This document shows positions 44,450 through 54,168 of a DNA stretch of 64,000 nucleotides, one piece after another; position 1 is the stretch's first letter, and every line of letters starts with the position of its first letter. Where the stretch lies: NCBI GenBank assembly GCA_964465945.1, contig CAYXMM010000003.1, positions 62,001-126,000 of the forward strand. Reading direction: 5' to 3'. The notes under the pieces are model-generated. The model was given only the letters and a program-made list of their open reading frames with translations. It had not been told where the DNA came from and made no database searches. A program made the position numbers and the translations under genes. Origin of the DNA: JAJRPT01 sp964465945 (GTDB taxonomy: Bacteria > Bacteroidota > Ignavibacteria > Kapaibacteriales > UBA2268).

Positions 44450-45205
44450 ATGAATAACATCACACTTGAAATTCAAAATAAAATTGCAATTTTAAGATTA
44501 AATAGACCCGAAAAATTAAATTCTTTCAACACCGAAATGGCTAAGCAATTACAAAATTACCTCGACTATTTAAGCAATGATGAAAATGTAAATTGCATTA
44601 TAATCACTGGAGAAGGTAAAGCATTCTGTGCTGGTCAAGACTTACAAGAAGCAATAGGGGAGAACGCACCCTCAATAGACTCAATAGTAAGAAACACCTA
44701 CAACCCAATTATTACCAAAATTAAGAACAACAATAAGCCAGTGATAGCAATGGTTAATGGCGTTGCCGCAGGTGCAGGTGCAAATATTGCTTTCGCTTGC
44801 GATATAGTAATTGCTGCTGAAACAGCGTCATTCATTCAAGCATTTAGCAAAATTGGCCTAATCCCAGATAGTGGAGGAACATACTTCTTACCACGATTAA
44901 TTGGAGCAAAAGCAATAGCATTAATGCTCACAGGTGACAAACTCTCAGCCATTGAAGCCGAAAAAATGAACCTAATATATAAAGCAATCCCACAAGAACA
45001 GCTACTCGAAAGCACATTAGAAATAGCAACAAAAATTTCAAATATGTCAAAAACAGCAATGACACTAACAAAAAAACTCGTCAATGCCACATGGTCAAAC
45101 ACTTTAGAACAACAACTACAACTTGAAGAGGACTATCAAAAATTAGCTGGGGACTCACCAGAATACAAAGCAGGAGTAGAAGCATTTTTAAACAAAAGCA
45201 AATAA
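44450..45205 (+). CDS. Enoyl-CoA hydratase/isomerase (PaaG-like)
   Basis: A 251-residue crotonase-fold protein. Oxyanion-hole segments FCAGQDL (59-65) and NGVAAGAG (103-110), and the acidic residue Asp140 in KIGLIPDSGGTYFLPRLIG (134-152), are like those of PaaG-type isomerases; the second catalytic Glu of true hydratases is replaced. It might act in phenylacetate or fatty acid degradation, but no partners are adjacent. Start follows the recombinase-like stop directly; AAGGAG is in that gene's end. Confidence 0.87.
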   Translation: MNNITLEIQNKIAILRLNRPEKLNSFNTEMAKQLQNYLDYLSNDENVNCIIITGEGKAFCAGQDLQEAIGENAPSIDSIVRNTYNPIITKIKNNNKPVIAMVNGVAAGAGANIAFACDIVIAAETASFIQAFSKIGLIPDSGGTYFLPRLIGAKAIALMLTGDKLSAIEAEKMNLIYKAIPQEQLLESTLEIATKISNMSKTAMTLTKKLVNATWSNTLEQQLQLEEDYQKLAGDSPEYKAGVEAFLNKSK

Positions 45206-45219
45206 TTTAAAAACCTATA

Positions 45220-45249
45220 TTGCATATTAACAAACTTTTCATATTTTTG
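45220..45249 (+). promoter_or_regulatory. Promoter of tRNA-Cys
   Basis: TTG at 45220-45222, a 19-nt spacer and TATTTTTG at 45242-45249, 32 nt before the mature tRNA. Fits the Bacteroidota consensus. Confidence 0.6.
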
Positions 45250-45281
45250 TAATTCTGTTTTTTCAGAAAAGCAGAAACAAT

Positions 45282-45352
45282 GGTGATGTAGCCAAGCGGT
45301 TAGGCACCGGTCTGCAAAACCGTGAACGCCGGTTCGAGTCCGGCCATCACCT
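45282..45352 (+). tRNA. tRNA-Cys (anticodon GCA)
   Basis: Cloverleaf with acceptor GGTGATG/CATCACC, anticodon loop CTGCAAA, T arm GGTTCGAGTCC, and discriminator T, the usual identity base for cysteine tRNA. CCA is not encoded. Confidence 0.95.
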
Positions 45353-45376
45353 CTCTTTTCATATTACTCCTTAAAT

Positions 45377-45408
45377 AAGAAGTCACTTAGCAATAAGTGA
45401 CTTCTTTT
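45377..45408 (+). terminator. Terminator after tRNA-Cys
   Basis: GAAGTCACTTA, loop GCAA, TAAGTGACTTC, then TTTT. An 11-bp perfect stem. Confidence 0.8.
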
Positions 45409-45498
45409 GATTTATAGATGGTTTGCTACTTACACATATCTCTAACACTTATTTTGTATTCATAAAATTTAAAAAGAAATTTTATTTAAAAATATTTT

Positions 45499-45527
45499 TT
45501 GTTTTTAATAAAAAACTTTTAATTTTG
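45499..45527 (+). promoter_or_regulatory. Candidate promoter of the pump operon
   Basis: TTG at 45499-45501, an 18-nt spacer and TAATTTTG at 45520-45527 lie 128 nt upstream of the small His-rich gene. The long leader between them has no recognised structure. Confidence 0.45.
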
Positions 45528-45654
45528 CGACTTGTTTTTTTCGATTATGATTTTAATTCAAAATTGTAATGATTTTATTATCAAACTATTTTTTGAAACT
45601 TATTAAAAATTCATTTCGTATAAATAAATGTTATAGGGGTAAATTAAAATCTCA

Positions 45655-46059
45655 ATGAAAAGAATAACATACATATTTCTATTATTAACTTTCTTAAATT
45701 ATTGTTTTGCTTTCGCTTACGATATAGAGGAAGTTGTTGATAATGTTACTACTCATTCAAAAATTATTACTCTTAAATCAAAATTACCTTTATTTTCTCA
45801 TTCACACCAAGTATCTTATGAAAAAAATCATGATGAATTAAACAGCTACCATCATGAATATAAAATGTATTTACCTGAATTTTCAGAGGAAATCACAGAA
45901 GAAATTAGCAAAGTCCTAAACTTAGACCTTCACTTAATAGAAGAGCTATACTTATTATCAGCTAATAATCAACTAGAAATAGAATCTGTAGATAATAACT
46001 CATTATCTAAAGTACAAACTTCATCTTATATAATCTTATTCGAAAACTTTAGATTATAA
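45655..46059 (+). CDS. Small secreted His-rich protein upstream of the AcrAB-TolC-type operon
   Basis: A 134-residue protein with signal peptide (cleavage after CFAFA region) and a His-rich stretch (FSHSHQVSYEKNHDELNSYHHEY, about residues 43-65). The remainder is acidic and helical with no known family. It is 110 nt ahead of the RND adaptor. Its position and histidines parallel the protein at 38729, though the sequences share little. Function unknown. Confidence 0.6.
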   Translation: MKRITYIFLLLTFLNYCFAFAYDIEEVVDNVTTHSKIITLKSKLPLFSHSHQVSYEKNHDELNSYHHEYKMYLPEFSEEITEEISKVLNLDLHLIEELYLLSANNQLEIESVDNNSLSKVQTSSYIILFENFRL

Positions 46060-46169
46060 ACTACACTAAAAATCGTTCCGATTTTTACAATCCAATTTCG
46101 CTTTACTGACAATAGAGTCAGCATTTAAACAAGATTAAAAACTTATTAACAACTAATATTTGTATATTT

Positions 46170-47261
46170 ATGAAAAATGTACTTTTAGCAATTAGTCTCA
46201 TAGCACTAATTAGCTTAACTTCTTGTAATACAGAAGTATCAATAGCTCATGATAAAAAAAATGACGCTCAATATCTAATCTCTAGCCCAATGGTTAAAGA
46301 CACTACAATTATCAAAGAATATGTCGCACAAGTAAGAGCAATAAGACATATTGAATTAAGAGCATTAGAAGGTGGCTATCTCCAACACATCTTTGTCGAT
46401 GAAGGGCAACACATCACAAAAGGACAAAAAATGTTCCAAATTTTACCTTCTCTTTATAATGCCGAACTTCAAAAAGCAAAAGCAGAATTAAACTTCGCTA
46501 ATATTGAATATAAAAACACAAAAATATTAGCCGATAAAAATGTAGTATCAGAAAATGAACTAGCACTTGTAGAAGCAAAACTCAAAAAAGCACAAGCAGA
46601 AGTTCTACTAGCTGAAACTCATTTGGGCTTCACAGATATTCGCGCTCCTTTTGATGGCATTATGGATAGATTTAACGCCAGAGAAGGAAGCTTAATGGAA
46701 GAAGGCGACTTACTTACCACCTTATCTGATAATAGTGAGATGTGGGTCTATTTTAACGTCCCAGAAGCTGAATACTTAAATTATAAAATGAACGATAAAG
46801 ATCATCAAGATATGATAGTTGAACTTTTAATGGCAAATAATAAAATATTCGACCAAAAAGGTGTAGTTAAAACAATCGAAGCAGACTTCAACAATGAAAC
46901 TGGTAATATCGCTTTTAGAGCAACTTTCCCTAATCCCGAAGGACTATTAAGACATGGTGAAACAGGAAATATTCAAATTGAACTTCCATTCAAAAAAGCA
47001 TTATTAATCCCTCAAAAAGCAACTTTTGAAATTTTAGACAAAAAGTTTGTTTATGTTGTTGATAAAAACAACGTAATTCATTCAAAAGAAATCAAAATTA
47101 AAGAAGAATTACCACATTTATATATCGTTGAAAGTGGCTTGAAAGCAGATGATAAAATACTTATTGAGGGATTAAGAAAAGTATTTAATAATGAAAAAAT
47201 AAACATAAGTTATGAAAAACCAGCAGTTGTATTCTCAGGATTACAAGCCCCGGTTAATTAA
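46170..47261 (+). CDS. RND efflux periplasmic adaptor (AcrA/MexA type) lipoprotein
   Basis: A 363-residue membrane-fusion protein: lipobox LTSC (about residue 19), lipoyl halves (GGYLQHIFVDEGQHITKGQ and LGFTDIRAPFDGIMDRFNAREG), a hairpin of about 60 residues, beta-barrel and membrane-proximal domains (RHGETGNIQIELPFKKALLIPQ). Brings the inner-membrane pump and outer duct together. It precedes the pump by 16 nt. Confidence 0.93.
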   Translation: MKNVLLAISLIALISLTSCNTEVSIAHDKKNDAQYLISSPMVKDTTIIKEYVAQVRAIRHIELRALEGGYLQHIFVDEGQHITKGQKMFQILPSLYNAELQKAKAELNFANIEYKNTKILADKNVVSENELALVEAKLKKAQAEVLLAETHLGFTDIRAPFDGIMDRFNAREGSLMEEGDLLTTLSDNSEMWVYFNVPEAEYLNYKMNDKDHQDMIVELLMANNKIFDQKGVVKTIEADFNNETGNIAFRATFPNPEGLLRHGETGNIQIELPFKKALLIPQKATFEILDKKFVYVVDKNNVIHSKEIKIKEELPHLYIVESGLKADDKILIEGLRKVFNNEKINISYEKPAVVFSGLQAPVN

Positions 47262-47277
47262 ATAGGTAAAAAATAGG

Positions 47278-50200
47278 ATGTTTCAAAAATTTATACATAG
47301 ACCCGTATTATCGATTGTAATTTCAGTAATATTTGTCTTCTTGGGACTTTTAGCCATTAGCAATAGTCCAACATCACAATTCCCACAAATTGCACCGCCA
47401 AGGGTAATAGTAACTATTGCTTACCCAGGAGCAAGTGCGAATGTGCTAGTGAAATCAAGCTTAATTCCATTAGAGAGAGCAATAAATGGTGTTCCAAATA
47501 TGCTATACATAATCTCTGATGCAACAAGTGCAGGTGAAGCAACTATCCAAGTCGTTTTTGCGTTAGGAACTGACTTAAATCAAGCAGTTGTTAATGTTAA
47601 AAATAGGGTTGACCAAGTGATGAACCGACTCCCACCTCTCGTTCAAAGAGAAGGTGTGGTTGTATCATTCTTACAACCAAGTATGTTAATGTACGTTAAC
47701 TTATTTAGCAAAGACACAACAGCTGATGAAAAATTCTTATACAACTTTGCCAACACTAACCTATTGCCCGAAGTAAAAAGAGTAAGAGGGATAGGAAATG
47801 CTAAAATCTTAGGTAGCCGTCAATATGCAATGAGAATTTGGCTTAAACCAGATAGAATGAGAGCATATAATATTTCTACAGAAGAAGTAATGAAAGCAAT
47901 AGATGAACAAAGTGTTATCGGACGTCCGGGTAGATTAGGACAGAGTTCTGGTATTCAAGCGCAATCTCTTGAGTATGTATTAGTATATAAAGGTAGATAT
48001 AACACACCTGAGGAATATGGAAACATAATCTTAAAAGCAAATCCGAAAGGTGAAATATTGAAGCTAAAAGACGTTGCTAATATTGAATTAGGTAGTGAGT
48101 TCTTCGATATTTACTCTCACCTCGACGAACATCCATCAGCTGCTATTGTTTTAAAGCAAAACTATGGAAGTAATGCAAGTGAGGTAATTCGCAACGTAAA
48201 ACTAAAACTTGAAGAACTTAAAACCAAAACCTTCCCAGACGGAATGGAATACGAAATCAACTATGACGTATCTAATTTTCTTGATGCATCTATTGAACAA
48301 GTATTACATACCTTACTCGAAGCATTCGTTTTAGTTGCTCTTGTAGTATTTATCTTCTTAGGCGATTGGAGATCGACATTAATTCCAACATTGGCAGTGC
48401 CCGTATCTCTGATTGGTGCGTTTATGTTTATGCAAGCATTTGGCATCTCAATCAATTTAATAACGCTATTCGCACTGGTGCTCGCCATAGGGGTCGTTGT
48501 TGATGACGCCATTGTAGTAGTTGAAGCCGTTCATGCTAAAATGGAAGAAAAGCATTTAACTCCTTATAAAGCAGTTAAAGAAGTAATTGGTGAAATTAGC
48601 GGTGCCGTTATTGCAATTACTTTGTTAATGACTTCTGTATTCGTGCCTATTACATTTATGTCTGGACCAGTTGGCGTTTTCTACCGAGAATTTGCCATCA
48701 CAATGGCAACATCTATCATTCTTTCTGGTACCGTTGCATTAACTTTAACCCCTGTGTTGTGTGCTATGATATTAAAACCAACTCATGGCGAACATAGAAA
48801 AAAACACTTATTAGCAAGAGGACTTGATAAATTTAATGAAATATTTGAAAATGCGACCAATAAATATGTTAAACTATTAAGACATATTGCTAATAAACGT
48901 TTAATAACTTTTGGGTTAATCACTTTATTCGGCTTAGGTATTTTATATGTAAATAATCTCTTACCTGCAGGATTTATACCAAGCGAAGACCAAGCAATAA
49001 TTTATGCAATTATTCAAACGCCGCCTGGCTCAACATTAGAAAGCACAAACGAAGTTGCTCGACAATTACAACAAATCGCAGAACATGTCGAAGGAGTCCA
49101 ATCTGTTTCTGCTCTTGCTGGATATGAAATTCTAACAGAAGGTCGTGGTTCTAATGCAGGTACTTGTTTAATTAACTTAAAAGACTGGTCAGAAAGAAAA
49201 CAATCAGTTCAAGAAATTATCGAAGAACTCGAAGAAAAATCAAAAAATATGGGTGCTATTGTTGAGTATTTCGAGCCACCAGCAGTACCTGGCTACGGTG
49301 CTGCAGGAGGATTTGCCCTAAGACTCCTCGACCAAACAAATAGCGACGACTATAAAGAGTTTGAACAAATCAACGATGAGTTTATGGCTGCCTTGCGTAA
49401 AAGAAAAGAACTAACTGGTTTATTTACTTTCTTTAGTGCCAATTACCCTCAGTATGAACTCATAATTGATAACGAACTTGCTATGCAAAAAGGCGTGAGT
49501 ATTGGGAAAGCAATGGAAAACCTAAATATTTTAATCGGTTCAACTTACGAACAAGGTTTTATCCGATTCGGTATGTTCTTCAAAGTTTATACCCAATCAG
49601 GACCAGAATATAGAAGGTTGCCAAAGGATATTCTTAACTTATTCATTAAAAACGACCATGGCGAAATGGTGCCTTATTCAGCTTTTATGACAATGAAAAA
49701 GACTCAAGGACCAAATGAAATTACACGATATAACCTTTACTTCTCTTCTGCAATTAGAGGCGCTCCAGCTAAAGGTTACACAAGTGGTGACGCAATTGAT
49801 ATAATTAAAGAAGTGGCAAAAGAAACATTACCAAAAGGTTATGACATCGCTTGGGAAGGTCTTTCTTATGATGAAGCACAAAGAGGGAATGAAGCCCTAT
49901 ATATTTTCTTAGTAGTTTTAGGATTCGTTTATTTAGTGTTATCCGCTCAATACGAAAGCTTTATTCTTCCTTTCGCAGTAGTTCTATCACTGCCAGCAGG
50001 AGTATTTGGTTCTTTCTTCTTACTTCAACTACTTGGACTCGCAAATGACGTTTACGCCCAGTTGGGACTGGTAATGTTAGTAGGGCTACTGGGTAAAAAT
50101 GCTGTATTAATAGTAGAATTTGCAGTCCAAAAACATAGAACTGGTTCCACCGTTTTTGAAGCAGCAATCGAAGGTGCTAAGGTAAGATTTAGACCAATCT

Positions 50201-50574
50201 TAATGACTTCATTCGCCTTTATCGCTGGTTTAATTCCACTCGTTAGAGCTTCAGGACCTGGTGCTATTGGGAACAGAACAATAGGGACATCCGCATTAGG
50301 AGGAATGTTATTTGGGACAATATTCGGAGTAATTATAGTGCCAGGTCTTTATTATATCTTCGGTCGCCTTGCAGAAGGTAAAAGCTTAATTAAAGACGAA
50401 CACGACAAACCATTGACTGAAGAAGAAGAAAAAGCACTTTTAGACCATAAACACGAAGTTGGAGCAAACGAAGAGAATAATGAAGAAAGCAACGTTGAAA
50501 CAAATGAAGAACAAAATAATGATAACAATAATTCAATTGAACCTTCTGACGAAAAGGAGGAAACAAATGAGTAA
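47278..50574 (+). CDS. AcrB-type RND multidrug efflux transporter
   Basis: A 1098-residue HAE-1 pump with 12 helices and two periplasmic porter/docking loops. Proton-relay aspartates are in LAIGVVVDDAIVVVEAV. The start FIHRPVLSIVISVIF and SPTSQFPQIAPP are typical. It exports amphiphilic compounds with proton motive force. The last 60 residues form an acidic Glu/Asn-rich cytoplasmic tail not usual for the family, and the terminal codons carry the AAGGAGG ribosome site of the next gene. Confidence 0.94.
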   Translation: MFQKFIHRPVLSIVISVIFVFLGLLAISNSPTSQFPQIAPPRVIVTIAYPGASANVLVKSSLIPLERAINGVPNMLYIISDATSAGEATIQVVFALGTDLNQAVVNVKNRVDQVMNRLPPLVQREGVVVSFLQPSMLMYVNLFSKDTTADEKFLYNFANTNLLPEVKRVRGIGNAKILGSRQYAMRIWLKPDRMRAYNISTEEVMKAIDEQSVIGRPGRLGQSSGIQAQSLEYVLVYKGRYNTPEEYGNIILKANPKGEILKLKDVANIELGSEFFDIYSHLDEHPSAAIVLKQNYGSNASEVIRNVKLKLEELKTKTFPDGMEYEINYDVSNFLDASIEQVLHTLLEAFVLVALVVFIFLGDWRSTLIPTLAVPVSLIGAFMFMQAFGISINLITLFALVLAIGVVVDDAIVVVEAVHAKMEEKHLTPYKAVKEVIGEISGAVIAITLLMTSVFVPITFMSGPVGVFYREFAITMATSIILSGTVALTLTPVLCAMILKPTHGEHRKKHLLARGLDKFNEIFENATNKYVKLLRHIANKRLITFGLITLFGLGILYVNNLLPAGFIPSEDQAIIYAIIQTPPGSTLESTNEVARQLQQIAEHVEGVQSVSALAGYEILTEGRGSNAGTCLINLKDWSERKQSVQEIIEELEEKSKNMGAIVEYFEPPAVPGYGAAGGFALRLLDQTNSDDYKEFEQINDEFMAALRKRKELTGLFTFFSANYPQYELIIDNELAMQKGVSIGKAMENLNILIGSTYEQGFIRFGMFFKVYTQSGPEYRRLPKDILNLFIKNDHGEMVPYSAFMTMKKTQGPNEITRYNLYFSSAIRGAPAKGYTSGDAIDIIKEVAKETLPKGYDIAWEGLSYDEAQRGNEALYIFLVVLGFVYLVLSAQYESFILPFAVVLSLPAGVFGSFFLLQLLGLANDVYAQLGLVMLVGLLGKNAVLIVEFAVQKHRTGSTVFEAAIEGAKVRFRPILMTSFAFIAGLIPLVRASGPGAIGNRTIGTSALGGMLFGTIFGVIIVPGLYYIFGRLAEGKSLIKDEHDKPLTEEEEKALLDHKHEVGANEENNEESNVETNEEQNNDNNNSIEPSDEKEETNE

Positions 50575-52003
50575 GTTAAATATTAAAAATTCATTATCTT
50601 ACGTCATTTTACTTTTAGCTGTGTCTTCTTGTGCTATTCCAGATTTACAACAAAGAGATGTCAATAAAGCAACTCCAAGTATGTTCTTTAATAATAATAA
50701 TGACACAACAAATACTTCTAACTTAAACTGGAAGGCATTCTTCGATGACCCATATTTAACAACTCTAATCGACAGTGCCTTAGTCTATAATCAAGAACTA
50801 AACATAATCTCACAAGAAATCCTTGTAAGCAGAAATGAAGTAATGGCAAGAAGAGGGGAGTACTTACCTTTTGTAACCCTAAATGGTGGCTTGGAGGGTG
50901 AAAAAGTAGGACGCTACACAACGCAAGGTGCTAATGACGCGAACACAGACATTATGCCAGGCAGAAAATTTCCCGAACCACTTACAGATATGTTCTTGTC
51001 TGCAAACGCTTCTTGGGAACTGGACGTATGGCGAAAATTAAGAAATGCTAAAGATGCTGCTGCTAAGCGATATTTAGAAAGTGTTGAAGGTCGTAACTTT
51101 GTACAGACACAACTTATTGCCGAAATTGCAGAATCTTACTATGAACTCCTTGCCTTAGACAATCAACTCGATATATTGAAAAAAAATATTGAAATTCAAG
51201 TCAATGCCTTAGAAATTGTAAAACTTCAAAAAACAGCTGGTAAAGTTACTGAACTTGCTGTTAAGAAATTTGAAGCCGAAGTTCTAAAAAATCGAAGTTT
51301 AATTTTCAATATTCAACAAGATATCGTAGTTTTGGAAAATAGAATTAACTTTTTAACTGGTAAATACCCTAAAAATGTTGAGAGGGACTCACAAAACTTT
51401 AATGAAATTACCCCTCACAAAGTTCTTGTGGGCCTCCCTTCTCAACTTTTAGAGAACCGACCTGATGTCAGACAAGCTGAATTAGAAATAGCAGCAACAG
51501 ATTTAGACGTAAAATCTGCAAAAGCAAACTTCTATCCAGCATTTAGATTAACCGCAGGTGTTGGATTTGATGCTTTCGAGCCATCAATCTTCCTCCAATC
51601 GCCTGAATCAATGATATACTCACTTGCTGGTGAGCTAGTTACTCCTTTAATTAATAAAAACGCAATTAAAGCACAATACTTATCAGCAAATAGCAGACAA
51701 ATCCAAGCAATTTATGAATTTGAAAAAACTTTATTAAGCGCTTATGTTGAAGTTTCAAATCAAATTTCAAACGTATCTAATCTACAAAATAGTTTTGATT
51801 TAAAACAGAAACAAGTTGATACACTCAATGAAGCAATTCAAATTTCCATAAATTTATTTAAGTCAGCAAGAGCCGACTACCGCGAAGTGATGCTAACACA
51901 GCGAGATGCCTTAGAAGCAAGATTTGAATTAGTTGAAACGAAGATGAAGCAAATGAAAAGCGTAGTAAATTTGTACCGCGCATTAGGTGGTGGCTGGGAA
52001 TAA
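50567..52003 (+). CDS. Outer-membrane efflux lipoprotein (NodT/TolC family)
   Basis: A 478-residue duct protein with lipobox VSSC (about residue 21). Two structural repeats are visible (NWKAFFDDPYLTTLIDSAL ... and LLENRPDVRQAELEIAATDLDVKSAKANFYPAFRLTAG, the NodT-type motif). It forms the trimeric channel for the AcrAB-type pump before it. The start at 50567 has AAGGAGG upstream and overlaps the pump stop by 8 nt; the longer reading from 50459 is an overlap artefact. Confidence 0.93.
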   Translation: MSKLNIKNSLSYVILLLAVSSCAIPDLQQRDVNKATPSMFFNNNNDTTNTSNLNWKAFFDDPYLTTLIDSALVYNQELNIISQEILVSRNEVMARRGEYLPFVTLNGGLEGEKVGRYTTQGANDANTDIMPGRKFPEPLTDMFLSANASWELDVWRKLRNAKDAAAKRYLESVEGRNFVQTQLIAEIAESYYELLALDNQLDILKKNIEIQVNALEIVKLQKTAGKVTELAVKKFEAEVLKNRSLIFNIQQDIVVLENRINFLTGKYPKNVERDSQNFNEITPHKVLVGLPSQLLENRPDVRQAELEIAATDLDVKSAKANFYPAFRLTAGVGFDAFEPSIFLQSPESMIYSLAGELVTPLINKNAIKAQYLSANSRQIQAIYEFEKTLLSAYVEVSNQISNVSNLQNSFDLKQKQVDTLNEAIQISINLFKSARADYREVMLTQRDALEARFELVETKMKQMKSVVNLYRALGGGWE

Positions 52004-52020
52004 CTAATTCATTGAAATAA

Positions 52021-52050
52021 AGGGGAAGTCGTAAGACTTCCCTTTTTTTT
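52021..52050 (+). terminator. Terminator after the tripartite pump operon
   Basis: GGGAAGTC, loop GTAA, GACTTCCC, then eight T. Confidence 0.85.
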
Positions 52051-52428
52051 AAAATATTATTCAGAGTATCTGTAAATTCAGTCGCCAATTTTGACCATCG
52101 TCGAAACAAACCAAAACGAACCAAATCTTCAAGCCCTTCCCTTCGGGAACGATTTAGGAAGAGTTACCTGTTACGTCATTCCTATTTTACAGAAGAAAAA
52201 AACTATTTTGCCAAAGTATTTTCCATTTTACACAATATTTTTTTCATTTTGTCGAGTACGCTTTCTTGCAGACGAAAACGACAATATTTTTACGCATATC
52301 TTGTAATTATTTATATTATATATAAGTTACACGATTTTAAAAAAAAACAAAAACACCCCGAATCTGCAAAAATAATACAATAACACATCAAAAACTCAAA
52401 TTATAAAATCAATTTATAAAATATTAAG
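52051..52428. other. Non-coding gap after the pump operon
   Basis: No supportable gene. It has a higher G+C patch (52120-52150, with the small hairpin TTCCC TTC GGGAA) in otherwise AT-rich DNA; perhaps a decayed repeat or gene remnant. Confidence 0.4.
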
Positions 52429-52458
52429 TTGTATAAAAATTCTATATTCTTAATTTTG
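52429..52458 (+). promoter_or_regulatory. Promoter of the NAD(P)-binding protein gene
   Basis: TTG at 52429-52431, a 19-nt spacer and TAATTTTG at 52451-52458, 25 nt before the start codon. Confidence 0.6.
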
Positions 52459-52483
52459 TAATACATAAAAAATAAGATTAATT

Positions 52484-53158
52484 ATGAAAAATAAATATAA
52501 TGTAATAATAACTGGCTCAACTGGAATGCTCGGAAAAGCATGCTTGCTTGAATCTATTAAAGATGATAGAATCGAGAAAATATTACTAATTAATCGCTCT
52601 AAAATAGATATTATAAGTCCAAAAATTAAAGAAATTTTAGTTAAAAACTATATTGAATTAGAAAATTTCAAAGATGAGTTAAACGGATATGACGCATGTT
52701 TCCATTGCATGGGAATTTCCGCTGTTGGAATGAGTGAGGAGAACTATACAAAAATCACTTTCGATGCAACAAAAATCCTTGCTGATTTACTATATAGTCT
52801 AAATCCAAACATTATTTTTAATTACATCTCTGGAACAGGAACCGACTCCACAGAAAAATCAAGTATTATGTGGGCAAGAGTAAAAGGAAAAACTGAAAAC
52901 TATATACTAAATAAAGGATTTAAAAATGCTTATGCTTTTCGTCCAGGGCTAATAATCCCAGAAAAAGGTGTTAAACCAAAATCAAAAGTTTATTTTATTG
53001 TTTATCTTATTCTTAGTCCATTTCTACCTTTATTAAAATTATCAAGTAAAGTATCGACTTCGACTAAAATTGGAAGAGCAATGATTAACACTTTATTTAT
53101 AAATTATCCTAAAAATCACCTTGAAAATAATGATATTAGTCAACTTGGGGATAACTAA
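52484..53158 (+). CDS. NAD(P)-binding Rossmann protein (SDR/epimerase-like)
   Basis: A 224-residue cytosolic protein with the dinucleotide motif TGSTGMLGKA (residues 10-19) and the typical NYISGTGTDSTEKSS and WARVKGKTENYI segments. It resembles the atypical SDR group that includes HTATIP2-like proteins. The usual catalytic YxxxK is not clear (ARVKGKTE is at the position), so it may be an electron-transfer or assembly factor rather than an oxidoreductase. Confidence 0.78.
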   Translation: MKNKYNVIITGSTGMLGKACLLESIKDDRIEKILLINRSKIDIISPKIKEILVKNYIELENFKDELNGYDACFHCMGISAVGMSEENYTKITFDATKILADLLYSLNPNIIFNYISGTGTDSTEKSSIMWARVKGKTENYILNKGFKNAYAFRPGLIIPEKGVKPKSKVYFIVYLILSPFLPLLKLSSKVSTSTKIGRAMINTLFINYPKNHLENNDISQLGDN

Positions 53159-53198
53159 TCAATATATTTCATAATTTTGTATAAAAAAGGAAATAGAA

Positions 53199-53612
53199 AT
53201 GGTAAAGATAGCAGTAGAATATTTAGGAGATTTAATGTGTTCAGTAGAACACACTCCATCAGGAAACAAATTTTTAACTGATGCTCCTTTAGATAATAAC
53301 GGAAAAGCAAGATATATTTCGCCAACAGATACATTATGTGGCTCATTAGCGTCGTGCATTGCTACTATAATGGGGATGAGAGCAAACGATAATAATGTCG
53401 ATATAACTGGTTTAAAAATCAATGCTTATAAAGAAATGATAAACGAACCTTTCCGCAGAGTTGGTAAAATATCTTTTGAAATAATCTTTGCTAAAGAACT
53501 TGGTGATAAAGAATTAGCAATAATGAAAAATGTTGTTAAGACTTGTCCCGTTACACGCTCCTTACATCCAGACATTAAGTTAGAATATGAGTTTAAATTT
53601 AATTTAGGTTAA
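53199..53612 (+). CDS. OsmC family peroxiredoxin-like protein
   Basis: A 137-residue OsmC/Ohr-fold protein. The two conserved redox cysteines are Cys53 (GSLASCIATIMG) and Cys116 (VKTCPVTRSLHPDI). Members reduce organic peroxides; this sub-type (YhfA-like) is less well characterised. A TAATTTTG box is at 53171-53178 and a ribosome site AAAAAGGAAA precedes the start. Followed within 5 nt by the hydrolase gene. Confidence 0.88.
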   Translation: MVKIAVEYLGDLMCSVEHTPSGNKFLTDAPLDNNGKARYISPTDTLCGSLASCIATIMGMRANDNNVDITGLKINAYKEMINEPFRRVGKISFEIIFAKELGDKELAIMKNVVKTCPVTRSLHPDIKLEYEFKFNLG

Positions 53613-53616
53613 AATT

Positions 53617-54162
53617 ATGAGGTTTTTAAGAGAAGATTGCTTGTTTGTAGTTATTGATGTTCAAGAAGGAATTTTTCATCATTTATTTAAAAATGATTTC
53701 TTTAAAAAAAACATTAAAATCCTGATCAAAGGTATGCAAATCCTTGAAATTCCAATGCTTTTTACTGAGCAATATCCAAAAGGGTTAGGTTCGACTTCTC
53801 AGTTTATAAAAGATTTATTTGTTTGGGAATTTAATGCAATAGAAAAAAACACCTTCTCGTGTATGTTTAATGAAGAGTTTAAATCACAATTAGAAAAATC
53901 AAACAAAAAAAATATTATCATTGCAGGCACAGAAACACAAGTCTGCATCTTGCAAACAGCTATTGATTTAAAGGCAAAAGGATACGAAGTGATGGTAATT
54001 GAAGACTGTGTTACTTCAAGGAAAGAAGAAGATAAGTTAATTGCACTCAAACGATTACAACAAGAAGGAATTTTGCTTTCCTCCTATGAATCAATTTTAA
54101 CAGAACTTTGTATTGACGCAAAAACTCCAGAGTTTAAGCAAATTTTAGAACTAATTAAATAA
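53617..54162 (+). CDS. Isochorismatase family hydrolase
   Basis: A 181-residue cysteine hydrolase with the triad Asp14 (VVIDVQEG), Lys77 (EKNTFSC) and Cys110 (GTETQVCILQTA). The family includes YcaC-like, nicotinamidase-like and ureidohydrolase members of differing substrate. Length and ending (TELCIDAKTPEFKQI) match YcaC-like proteins. Cotranscribed with the OsmC gene. Confidence 0.88.
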   Translation: MRFLREDCLFVVIDVQEGIFHHLFKNDFFKKNIKILIKGMQILEIPMLFTEQYPKGLGSTSQFIKDLFVWEFNAIEKNTFSCMFNEEFKSQLEKSNKKNIIIAGTETQVCILQTAIDLKAKGYEVMVIEDCVTSRKEEDKLIALKRLQQEGILLSSYESILTELCIDAKTPEFKQILELIK

Positions 54163-54168
54163 CTAATA

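Noticed and set aside
50459..50566. Extended N-terminus of the outer-membrane duct protein
   Set aside because: It overlaps the pump's acidic tail in another frame; the lipoprotein signal and AAGGAGG point to 50567.
52091..52306. A 71-codon plus-strand frame after the pump operon
   Set aside because: No family resemblance, no ribosome site, unusual composition with a small hairpin inside; it lies directly behind a strong terminator and before a promoter.
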